A stretch of DNA of 64,000 nucleotides from positions 23,393,089-23,457,088 of the forward strand of contig OZ020488.1 in the NCBI GenBank assembly GCA_963971405.1. The letters run 5' to 3'. Below are positions 24,004 through 36,600 of the stretch, one piece after another. Under the pieces are notes generated by a model. The model had not been told where the DNA came from, did not search any database, and worked only from the letters and a program-made list of their open reading frames with translations. The position numbers and the translations under genes are program-made. The DNA is from Psococerastis gibbosa. Its lineage: Eukaryota; Arthropoda; Insecta; Psocodea; Psocidae. The stretch's first letter is position 1. Each line of letters begins with the position of its first letter.

Positions 24004-24377
24004 AAGAGTGTACAGCCCGTAGGAAATTGGCTCCCCGAAATTTAATACTTTTTATTTTTTATTTGATTAACTGAGCAAGTTATTAAAAATTTGGCTCATC
24101 TAAGTTGTAGAACACTACTTCATGCATCATATAATAAGGTTTTTTTAATTTTCGAAATTGTAGATTTTTCATAAACACGATAAAAATTTATCAACAATAA
24201 CTTTTCGTGTAAAATCGTGTTTATGAAAAAACTACAATTTCGAAAATCAAAAATACCTTATTATATGATGCATGAAGTAGTCTTCTACAACTTAGATGAG
24301 CCTAATTTTTTTAATTAAATAAAAAATAAAAAGTACTAAATTTCGGGCTGCCAATTTCCTACGGGCTGTACACTCTT
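24004..24377. mobile_element. Fold-back element family M2, well-preserved copy
   Basis: Arms over 150 bp starting AAGAGTGTACAGCCCGTAGG and including TTCATGCATCATATAATAAG, with an AATTTATCAACAATAACTT centre. It abuts the M1 copy at 24002 with one base between. Confidence 0.85.
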
Positions 24378-24649
24378 AACTAGCAAAGGAAGATATTAAA
24401 GAATTCACCCATTTAAGTTATCAGAAGACTACTGAATACAAATATAAAACGTAATAGGTCGCTTGCCCCTTGATATTTTGGTTCTGGGGGTAAAACAATA
24501 AAAGATTCAATTTTTATGAACAAATTATTAAAAAATAGGAAACCGAAATTTAACCCTAGGAAAACTATTTACTATGTAATAATTACTCATATTATCTATC
24601 TACTAATTGATAAATAGGTGAACATGTTCGAGTAACCTCGGACAGGGGC

Positions 24650-27646
24650 GGATGGAGGAGGTTAACCGAAGAGGCCAAGGCTCTACAAGGTCCGTACCGC
24701 CGATGTGTAAGGCAGGCAAGATAATATGGAAAATTGACACTCCAGCATCTGACACTCTTTACTTTTTATTAATCAAGTAATTGGGGATTTATTTAGTTTG
24801 TTCAAGTTGTAGTTACACATCTTTCAGTGGTAAAGGTTCAGTTTAGCTACCCCTCATAAAATCACAAAATATGGTTCTATACCGTTGATTTAGCTTTAAA
24901 GAAACCCATTTCCGAAAGAATTAAAAGTCGGAAAAGTATAGTTTTTGAGTTACAGCCGAATTTAGTTCGAATTTTTGCATGGGCAGGTATAGGGACCAAT
25001 AATTCCTCATAAAAAATTTTATGGAAGGAACATTGTCAGAGGCATGTAAATAAGACAACCCTTGCTTAAAATATGAATTCCCTTGCAAATGGGATGTTTT
25101 CCTTCCATTTTCATTCGACTTTTGATACAGCGGGGTAGCTAAACCAGACCTTTGCCCTCTCAGTTATAGGAAAATTGTTTGCGCCCAACCAATCAATCAA
25201 CACATTGGGGTTGGACGTCATAATTTCTTCCAGGAGCAAGACTTTACAACCATCTTCCGAATCACCTAAAGGAGACGGAACTAGTTTCAATGAAAAGTTT
25301 CGACACTCCTCCAAGGATGTCGCCCCTATTCTGAGAGAAACTTTCTTGAGACAAGGCTGGATTGATAAATCGTTGCTCTAGCATTGATTTAATTTTATTA
25401 TTTGTCTGTACTATGTTTTTTATTATTGACATTACTGTCATGGTTGTACTTTAAAAATGGCAAATACATTATCTTATCATAGTGTACTAAAAACTAGCTT
25501 TCATTTAAGATATCATGGTCTATCATCACATAGAAGCCACAGTAGTTGGTATTTGAAATGTAAAATTTAATCTCCTGTGTAGCTATCGTAAGCCTCCGTC
25601 ACACAAGTCATGGCAAATTGAAAGGCGTTTCAAAAAAGAAGCTCTCATTTTATGCCCAAGCCAACCCATGCTTAAATTGAAAATTCCGACTGAGGTACCG
25701 ATTATGCCCCCCTGCCCCCAAAAGTGGTACTTTGAATACGTCTATGCAGACGCATCAATATTCCCAATAATGACGACTTTGCGGGGTGGTACGGCTTCTC
25801 TGGAACATCCTGTATAAAGTCTTTCTTTTTTTTAAATAATATAATACTTTGGGCCGCAGAGGGCAATACAGTAAGGTAATGAAGAGAGTTAACATTAAAT
25901 GGAACCAAATTTTGACACACACCGGCGCTCTACGACTACCGTGCGTAGTATGCATAACTTGCATTGCATTAAATTATGCAGCATAAAAAAAATCAGAAAT
26001 CAATTTGTTTGCTTACCTTCCAGCTCCATAGGCTTTTAGCAGAAATCCATAAGCCTGACAAGTCTATCTCTCAAGATGAAAATCAGGGGGTGGGTCACGG
26101 GATGAAGATGCTGCGCCCACGGCGAATCGATTAAATCTCTTGCCATGGCCAAAAACAATTAATTAATTACCACTTTAGCACTGTTCACATGAAAATGGCA
26201 GCATTTCATTACTTTATACGGAAGCCATAATTTATTTCATAACTATGGAGACCTTGAATATTAAATTATTGGCGTGCTCACTGTTCAGTGACTTCAGAGT
26301 TCGGTCCCCCCTGCGCTTGCCCCCTCGGCCCTCACTCTTCAGAGTTGACAGAGTTACGGGCGGCCATAACGCAATTAAAGGTACTGTAAACAGGTACTGT
26401 TACTGTAGAGTACCTTTAATTTGTTGAGTGTTCTTGTGTGTGCTAAGTATTGAAATATTTACAGCATTAATTTGGTGTAAATCTGCCACTTACTTTTACA
26501 AGTACGCCCAGAGATGATTCGATTTGGGTTTGTTTTTTTGTTGATGATTTAAAAAAATTTACGTCAGCTGTTTAATCGATTTTATTATTAGATTTGCAGT
26601 TTTAACCTATTTTTTAAGCTTTGCTAACTTTTAAATGAGCGCATAGGTCAGCTGGTAAGTATGCTATTAACATGATTATTACTGTGGCTATCTTTTTATG
26701 CTTTTGTTTCTCTACTACTCTAATCATGTTTCTATGCGTCATACAACTCAATAACAATAACCTATAATTGTTTAAAGCTGTGCAAGTAAATAAATACTAA
26801 TAAGTTATTAGAATATTACGTGATTAGTCTTATTACCATTTTCCTTTGGTTAATTCGAAAATATGGGACATGTTTGAACTGATGGCGATATGCGGAATAG
26901 TTAATTGCACGGCTCTTTGTGGTACGACTAAATCAACTATACGGTGATCAATCGATTATTGGTAATCATTAGCATTACATGCTACTGGCAACAACAACAA
27001 CGAGAATAACTATGCCAGAGGCATGGTACTAAAAGCAAAAGGCCAAAGGGGGGTATTTATATGCGGATGAATTGATGGTGGTTCCGTCACATTTTTGGAT
27101 AGATTGCCTGCACTCTTAGAATATTAGCTAGAGGCGAATGCAAGGGTGTTCTGTTGACGAGCCTTTTCGGAACGCAAGCTGGTGCCAAGAACTTAGGCTG
27201 TACAGGTATTTATCAAAAAATGACTAACCTATTATTAACTATGTGTCCAGTATATTGGTTTCAGTTAGGGAGAAGGAGGAGGGCTTATGGGGTGGTAAAT
27301 GGTATTATGATAGCTTGTTTCCTTGTTTAAAGTAACTAAGAAAAATACCAGAGGCCATGGAAACATTTATGGTTTTAAGAGCTGGAGAGCACTGAGTAGC
27401 ACTGCACTACTGTGGGATCTCGTTAACACCAGCCGCCGAGAATCTCCTATACGATTTCACCAAGGTTTCCACCTCATCGGTCGTGGCTACTGGCTAGCTT
27501 CCTTAGCAATTCGTGTGAGGGCAAAAGGATAGCTAGGCCGACCGGCGACCGCTCTGCACGGTGAAGTGCAAGACCGGTGCATCCTCCTATATGAGAGCTC
27601 TAATTTAAAATAAGGATTAGGAATTATTAGACTTTGTTTATTTCAG
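24650..27646. other. Upstream side of syntaxin; no firm gene
   Basis: A frame at 25139-25381 (SKDVAPILRETFLRQGW before a stop) vaguely recalls the linker before tyrosine-recombinase domains of DIRS-type elements, but this is too weak to name. The syntaxin 5' exon and promoter should lie here and were not located. Confidence 0.4.
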
Positions 27647-27663
27647 GCTTTAAAGTTCTCACA

Positions 27664-30600
27664 ATGGATTACAGCTACTCATATCAAAATGGAGCAACAA
27701 GGGACACTGATTTTCAAAAACTGGCCCACACTATAACTACAAGTATCCAAAAAATTTCTCAGAATGGTAAGCTTCTATCAAATCTGGCCAAATTTTATCG
27801 ACGTCGATTGATATTTCCCAATTGTTATGGGTAAAGTCAGCTTTCCGCAACATTGCAATTCAATCAATGCTTACAATGCAATGCTTCCTCGATTTTCCCA
27901 TCTCAATTCCTTCAAGGAGTACCTTTTCACACCTTGGGACAACTTTAAGTGTCTTATCAATCAGAAATATCCGGATATCAAATAAAAATCTTATTTACAT
28001 TTGTTTGCTTGTACTGTGCATTGCTGACCTCATTCATGATCTGACAAGTGACAACGTTCAATTTTACATTTACACATCACACATTCCCATTACGTAATAC
28101 AATCTCTTGTGAAGAGATCGTGGTGAATAGTTCGATACCCAATGCAGTTTTTACTGTCTTGAGTTTCTATTGCATTAGTGCATAAAATGTAAAAAGACTT
28201 ATTACTATTATTATATTAGCTGAAAAATTGACCAGTTGAATAAAATAATTATAATGAACTATTTCTTGTTTGTTTCAGTATCTTCAATGCAGAAATTGGT
28301 TAGTCAGTTGGGCACTCCACAGGAAACTCCGCAAATCAAAAACCTCTTGTACGTTTTTTTTCTGTATTTTAAGATTCGAAAAAGAAATTGTAAATGAAGA
28401 CATTGACAGATTGAAATTGAATGAAAAAAGATATTGTAATAGCTGGCTGGTCACTTTTCGACAATGCATCCAACTTTTTTCGGTTTCGATTGGCCATTAT
28501 TGAAATATTTATAGTTGAAACGCTTTTTATTAATAGCTTATTATTTATCGTGTTTATGTTTATTTGTTGGTTCCCCCCATGTTTTAGGCAAGACCTGCAA
28601 CATTATACGAAGCAACTAGTAAAAGACACAGCTACAGGTCTACAGGACCTGAATAAAATTACGAACGCGCCGTCTCCTTCTGACTGGAGGCAATGGAAAC
28701 TTCAGCGAGAAAGACTTACAGAAGAATTTACAGACGTCCTGAATCGATTCCAACAAGCTCAGCGCAATGCTGTGCAGCGCGAAAAAGAGAGTTTACAACG
28801 TGATCGGGCTAATTCTGGCTTGGCATTCAGCTTAGGTATGTTAGAAATTGTTTTGCACCTACTTTCAAAGTTGGTTTGAAATGAAAATTTTACTACAACG
28901 CATATTATCACTATGAGCAACAGTTTACATGCATAGTATGCGAGACAACGAAAATCATAACCGGTTCTTCAGTGAAAGATTCAGCGCTTATATGCACTTA
29001 ACAGCTTGATGACATGACATCAGACTCGAAATTGCCACAAATGGACTCTAATTAAACGAAACGAAAACGCTACTAACTTTTCCCTCACTTGGTGAAGTAA
29101 CTAGACAGGGATCTAGAGCTCTACAGATGCCGACCAATCACAAGCAAGCATGGACACATTGTGTGTTAAGCCCTTTTTCTACTCATTACTAGAGGTGGGT
29201 CGTTCTTACTGGAGCCGTTCCATGAGCTAGGAGCCAGTTGCAACGGATACAAAAATATTAGGTTCTTGAGGAACGCAATGCAAAATTATTAGAGGTTTGA
29301 AGCAAGCGCTATATCGCGCACTAGTAAAGTTGTAGTGATTTAATTTTCAGTAGCATATGAGGTTCTTGATCTAGCTCTTTGCGTACACCGTTCAATATGA
29401 TACACTGATATCCACATAGGTTACACCGACACGCTTCATCCGGTTCGTGAAAGTCAGTTCTTTGCAAAATGGGGATAGGCCTATCCGGAATACACGTGGA
29501 TTGGTAGATTAGGGGCCACTGGTGAACCTTTCTATTTCTATATCTTTAGTTATATTTTAGAAAGTTTCAGAGTTATATTTTATAGACTATAGCAATTGCA
29601 GTAAAACTTATTTAATGTAGCCTTACTGCAACATCAGGTTATACTTATACCATAAGATACCTAGTGGCTACTGAAGGTGCGGTAGTCTACGTAAGACAAC
29701 CTTTGTCCTGTAATTAGGTTTGCCTACTTAATTCTTATAGGTACAGCTTTCCAAGCTGCCCACAGTCGACCCTTAGCTGCTTAAGGATGATCCAGTAGGA
29801 TACATAATAGGTATAACGAGGAATATTTAGTCCTGTGGAACGTAGAAGTAGTCAAATAGGGCTTACTTGTATAGCCTTTTATAGAGGGTTCATTGCAATC
29901 GCAATATAAGTACCTAACTTAATTGAAGCTTCAAGACAGGGTAAAAGGAAGGTACCGGTAAAGAAATTTTGCTAAGGGGGATATGGTAGGCCTACATGCG
30001 TAGCCCGTAGGTCTAAGTTTTAGATTAATGAGTTTTAAAAACCAATCAATATAATTTCAATAAGTTACAATATAATCAAGAACAAAATTGTAAAATCAAC
30101 TGTAATTCTGTAAAATGTGTTTTTTTTTATGCATATCAAACCAAATCCCTGTTTCATAGTTTATTTATACAGGGTCTATTATGTTGTTCTGTGGTTTAAC
30201 TGTTCCAGACCAGACATAGGCTATGTGGGTTTTCTGACTCAATGCCAAGCAGTGGCGGCGCTAGAAATTTTAAGGCTGGGGGGCATGACTTCTATCCGGG
30301 GGGGCCAATGAAAAAACGAAACATTTTTCATTGGGAGTAGGTATACGGTTCAATAATTCTCCAATTTAACAACATGTAAAATATCTGAAAAGTGGGGGGG
30401 GGGGGCACGGAGGGGCCGGAGAAACTGTTGGGGGGCCAGGCCCCCTCGGGCACCCCCGTAGCGCCGCCACTGATGCCAAGGCGCCCGGTAGTAAAATCTG
30501 AAAAGAAGGAATTAATTTAAAAAATGTCTATTGTGATAAAATTCCATATTAAATAAGCAATAGGCCCTACATTCAATAAATGTTCACAGCCTTTTTTAGC

Positions 30601-33600
30601 ATTTTAGGTTTAAATATTTCAGTCCGGCGAGTCTCAACATCCAAAGTTCAGTTTAACCTACACCGTTTAGTAGCCTTCCTAGCTGATGTCCAAGTTGACC
30701 CAAATCACTGACTACATTATGAAGTGTTTAAAACAAATTCTCTAGCCAACCTGACCCGGAAAGCACATTTGCTTTCCTAATTGTAATGTTTTTTTTTTTT
30801 TAACGTAATGTAGAAGTATAACAGTAAGAGGCAAAAGAACAGCCATCAGCATTGAGGAACGAAAATTCAACTCATACTGGCTATAGCCCATAACCGTTAT
30901 ATAATCAGAATGTATTTGACCAAATGAAAAAGAAATTCCCCTTAGTGTTGCCAAAAATTTTAATAAGGGGAAATTACTGGCAGAGTAATTACTTTATGCC
31001 TTTGATTGCCAAGCCCTGATTTCAGCGAGAAATGATAATCAGTTAGGTCAACACAAGCTTGGGGTAGGTAGCTTATGTTTTTACCTATTATAGGCCCTAG
31101 CTCCACAGTATGTAACTTAGCATTTAAAGAACAACACTACATTGAACTTACCTTCCGTTGTCTTAAACGTTAAACGTTTCCACTCTGAAAGATATGCCAA
31201 TGGAGTGAGCGGCCTCAATATATGCTCGCGTAACTTTTCGTATGTTGCAAACACCTCTTAACAATCAGGGCAGATAGGGCCGTAGAAAGAATTTCTTCAA
31301 ACTGAATGTGTCAGTGTGTCACAGTTATCCTTTTTATGGAAAGTACGTAAATGCCGCATTAATGTGTTGTTGAATTGAAATACTACTCCACAAAACCAGC
31401 ACAGAAAACTCATTTTGAACGTTTTAAATACACAAATACGTGGTATAAAACAGTTTCCAATGCCAAGCCGGGAAGACGGAAGCAAATGGTCAATGGAGGC
31501 TACATATATTGTTTTTTGTTATATCTTACAGCTGATGTGTTGATGTGTTTACAGTTTACACGTGGAAAAAGGGTTCCATTTTGCATTGCGTTCCTCAAGA
31601 ACCTAATATTTTTGTATCCGTTGCAACTTGCTCCTAGCTCAAGCCTCAAGGAACGTTCATAGGAACGGCTCCAGTAAGAACGACCCACCTCTAGTGTTGA
31701 GTAGAAAAAGGGCTGAACACACAATGCTTGCTTGTGATTGGTCGGCATCTGTAGAGCTCTAGATCCCTGTAGTAACTAGTGAGGACAAAAAATAAAAATA
31801 AACAACTATATTCGCAAACACTCAACCTAAGCCACGTTTAGCAAGATAACTACTATCTGCAACTGACTGCATCAAATACATACGAATGCACGTAGACAAT
31901 GACTGAAATTGAAACTTACCCGTGGCTGTGTTAATATAAAAACTAAATAGTGACGCCTTTGTAGTCAGGCGCCTTAGCTCCATGTGTCCTCCTGACGTTA
32001 CTCTTCGGGCCTACCATTCATTTGCATTGTGCCACATAAATAACGGCCTGGGGAGGGACCTCCGTTGTGCTACGTCTTCAGAAGAGGGATCCGCTACTTG
32101 CTAAAACTAGAACCTCGCGACAGTTCGCGCTCGCACTTCATGACTTTAAAAATCATGGCAACCATAGATGTATATTACATATTTTAAGACTTCTGCAGGC
32201 GAAATTTATTGAAATGGAGATGCAACTAACGTACAGGTACGATACGCCACAAATTTTAAGGCTATTCACGTTGAGGGGGAGGGGGGCTTGTTATCGGCTT
32301 ACTATCGAAGAAAATTATGAACGGACAACTTTCCTATAGAAATAGAAGAAAAAAAATGTGGCAAAAGAGAGGGGCTGCTTGGGTTGTCAGTTGTCACTTC
32401 CCAGTGGATAGTCCCATAGGAAAGTTGGCCATTAGACATGAAGTACATCATCTACTTCATTGCTATGATTTTACAGTATCTATAATCTAAGAATAAATAT
32501 ACGTATTTATACGAGTGGCATGTCATTTGCTATTAAGAATTGGCTTTCTGAAAAAAAAAAAACTATTTCATGCATGAAGTTTTGAACAAGGAGTTGCGAA
32601 ATTATCCCTGGAAGTGCAGCATGTCAATTCGTCATTACTTAATATTTGGATTAGTAAAGATACTGCTCAACCACACTCAAATCCATGATTTAAACAATCA
32701 TTGTTCTATTGGACAATGATCGTGCATAATGGAATGGAAAAATGTCTTAGTATTCAACATTATAAATAAATATAAATGAATAGCTGCCACCATTCACCAG
32801 TGCGTGCCGCTCAGGCCACACCCTATGTACGGTAGGAGTATGCAGTATGCATAAAATAAACTTCAACAAATGTCTAGAAAGCAAGAAAAAACTATAAAAA
32901 ACGGTTCAATGTAATTTTTCAATTAAATTAATGTCAATACACTCGGAAGAGTCGATTTCTTTCTGCGAATTCTGCCGTACAAACCAAATTCGTCGACTGC
33001 TAGCGAGACCTTGGGGGCACGATTTTGTTGCATTGCGCATAGGCGCTTATTCCACCAACGTCAATAGTGATAGTAAATGTAGTATTGACGTCATAGCAGA
33101 CATTTTTGGACTGTCTTTAATGTCTGCTACTACGTCAATACTACATTTACTATCACTATTGACGTTGGTGGAATAAGCGCGAGAACCACCTGCCTGGTAT
33201 TCAATTCAACTAATGCGGCTCCCGATAACAAAGCTAATCTCAGATGGCGTACCAGTTGCAGACTCAAACCAATTGCAATGTGATTTCTTCTGCAGATGAA
33301 CCACCTGGTGGAACTTCCAACCTGATAGAACTACAGAGCAGCCGTCAGCAGACGTTGCAACAAATGGAAGATGAAGTTAACTTGCGAATGCTGCAAGACC
33401 AAGAACGAGGCATTATGCAGCTTGAGGTATAGTTTACTACCCTAGCGCTATAGCAAATACACAAGAGGTAGCTCTTGTAAATGTATACTTTTATTTATTA
33501 ATTACAGTGCGACCACAAATTGATAGAAATTAAACACCTTAGCTGTAGGTTAGCACACCTGCTGGCTTTTCAGTTGCCCTATTCTTTTGTAATAACCTGT

Positions 33601-36600
33601 TAGCAGATGCTAGCACAATTGATGGGCCGGCAACGTTCGTCGCCACCAGTAAAACAGTCCATAGTCTTTTCCTTCATTTCAGCACTCATCAGCAGTCATG
33701 GTTGACTATTTACTTGATACATTACCGAACAGCAACGGGAACAAGTCACTGTCTTTCAATATTGAATGATGGGTTGACTGTCATTCACCATGACACCTAA
33801 AATCAGCTATATGTCTCTTAAAATCGCTTAAATTGAAATAAAGCTCGGACAGTTACCTTTTATGGACATCAATATGTATATATATCAATAAGCAGACGTA
33901 AACAAATATGGCGTTTTCAACCAAATATTTAAAAGCAATGAAAAAACCCTGTCATTCAATGCGGCAGCTAATGTGTTTAGTTTGTTTGGAATTTGAGTTA
34001 AATATCTCTTTTTCTCTGCCAAATCCAATTTGTATGTACTCGTTAAAAATAAATGCCAGAAGTTTTAAGTCATAACGTGCCCATCTCACAAAAAATTATT
34101 TTTAAGTTTTCTTCATTTTTCATCTACAGAACGACATACAGTCAGTAAATGAAATTTTCAAAACCCTCGGACAACTTGTTCACGATCAAGGGGAGCTGGT
34201 AGATAGTATTGAAGCTCATGTTGAATTGGGAGCAAGCCAGGTCCACGAAGCTGCATCACAACTGCGCATGGCTAGTAATTATCAGGTATTGTATTTATCT
34301 TTTGATTATTTCATCGCAGACGAAACCCTCCATATTCCTATAATGTAATAGCCTGTGGGAAATCTGTACACTTTCCGACATGCGACTTCTGTGCGTAAAA
34401 CATGTCATATAGTAGGGGGATTCACTCTGTTGATAGAAAAGGGAATAGAAAAATCGAAAAAAAGCTCATAGTGAGGATACCTCCGTCAACGGTAGAAATA
34501 GAGAAAGTTTTTAAGGCGCATTCTGTGAGGTAAAAATTGAAATTGTATACTACAAGGAACTACCAACAGGTGTGGGCGCTACGTTCTTGTCTTTTTGTCA
34601 GTTTGTTTTTGTTTTGTTTTTAGCCGTGTAATTTGTTTTTGATTTTAGCAGGTGTTTTTTTCACTTTAAGTTTAAACTTATTTTTCATTACCTACCTACC
34701 TATGCCTAAATTAGGAAATACGTTGAAAGCCATCAACTTCCTCGCGGAAAAATGCAATGCAATGATGTGCGAGAATTTTGAAGAGGATCGAGGAAGAAAT
34801 ACTAAGTCAAGCCATCGACGATATTTCTGTGGTCATGTCAATACGGTAGGCCTATAGCGTACGCTTTTGCATTGGGTCTGTCCCTAAATCTAAGGAGTGG
34901 TGGACCAACGTGCTTCCGAGCCACGAGTCCACGACGAAATGTGCGGTTTAACATTTTCATGAGAGTTTTGCATTGGCCAATTGAAGAGGAAAGAAGAGAA
35001 ATCGTCAGTGCCAAAATTCACGAGCTGCCTCATTGTATTGGCTACTTAGACGGTTGTGGAGAGTTCCTACTCACGCAAACAAAATTATGCCATCAAAGCG
35101 CAAGATGTACAAGATAATACAGCCGGTACCAGTAAAAGGAAGGCGCTCATGGAAACAGTTTTAAAGCTATGATGCAGCCTCTGTCAATTATAAGTATTTT
35201 ATAGCTAGACCGTTCGTTCTCTTTCAATGATTGACTTACGCCAGCAGCATTAACAATTCGTATAAATAGTATCATAACTAATGTAAGCAAATTAAATAAC
35301 TAATGTATTAAGGCCTATATACAAAGCAAATATGGTTCAATGTTTTATTGATTTGACAATAGAATAATAAAATAACACTTAAATTGTATCGAACGACACA
35401 TTTTGAATTCAATATAATAACGAAGGCTTTCACGGTTGGAGTCTAATAAGGGGACACAAGAATCCGGGCTAATAGGCCGTGGTCGATTTCAAAGTAGGCT
35501 TCCAAATGTTTCGTCAACAACTGCGTACGACATCTTCAGTGGGGTTACGTACACCTATACTTCTAAGGTTGTATCGCGGAGGTATCGTAGCAACTGACTG
35601 ACTGACTGGTGCTGTGGTGCAGGTATGGTTCGGTGCGCAGGCGCTCTCGTTTCTGATTGGGTCGTTGGCGTCATTCTTTTTGTTGTTGTCTGGGCGGTTG
35701 GTTTCTGAAACAGAAAGAAAAACCGGTGATGTGTAGACCTAACTGCATTCAATAATATAGAATCCATGCACCACACCAATATTATTATTCGTAGCAAAAT
35801 TACTGAACGCCGTATTCAAATGTACAGTAACTCCAAATTTCCTGCAGAATAGCCCTAAGGGATAATTTACCTAAATACCCGAACAAATGCAAAACATGAG
35901 GCATAAGTACAGTACCTACTGTACGTACTTCAAAGGAACGAAGTAGTTGTGTCTGCGGCTTTTTTAAGCGTAAAACTTACGTGTTAATAACAGTCAATTG
36001 TAATCCTAATTCCTAGTATGTTTCGGCGATTTTCAGATGGGTATCAACAGCAAATAACGTAAGCAGCATATTTAATTTTGATATAAACACACGCAACTTA
36101 CCTCCAAATTGTTGTTGTTGTTGTTGAATCTCAGAAGCGCCGCGCGCTTATTCAGAATCTCCAACTTCAGATCACTGATTGACTATTGCCTTTGGTGCCG
36201 CATTCTTTCGCTCTTCAATTTTTTTGCCAGTGCTACTCTAAACTTCTTTGGGTCCATTACGCTTTTTATTTCCCTGGGAAGTCTGTTATACTCAGGTATT
36301 ACGTCAAACATAGATTTCACTTGCGATCCGATGACACTCACATCACTCCTACGCCTTGTTCTATACTCGTGAACATCATGCCCGCGATTTAGAACTTGTA
36401 AGTAGTCCGGGACCATTCTCTTCTCCACCTTATATATAAATGTTAGGGCGTTAATCGTAATACTCTCATCCACTGTTAACCAGTCTAACTCATCCAACAT
36501 GGTACTAATGTGGGTGTCCCATTTCGCCTTCAGAATCACTCGCATCGCCTGATTCATAATTTTCTGCAATCTGTCGCGTACATCCTGTGTTGCAAAGAAC

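Larger units (their letters stand above)
29105..31770. mobile_element. Mutator-like element, 2666 bp, long inverted repeats, 9-bp target duplication
   Basis: The sequence 29105 to about 29288 returns inverted at about 31580-31770; ends are ACAGGGATCTAGAGC and its complement, arms about 180 bp with a few small indels. The flanks AGTAACTAG at 29096-29104 and 31771-31779 are identical, a 9-bp target duplication. Long arms plus 9 bp is the signature of Mutator-like (including Rehavkus-type) elements; the superfamily call is inferred, since no transposase was recognised. The element lies in syntaxin intron 3. It holds a hAT MITE at 30250-30472 and a short zinc-finger frame on the minus strand near its right arm. 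Confidence 0.75.

Noticed and set aside
25111-25381. Frames open on both strands, with a faint tyrosine-recombinase-linker look
   Set aside because: No catalytic R-H-R-Y residues in view; too weak to call a DIRS-type element.
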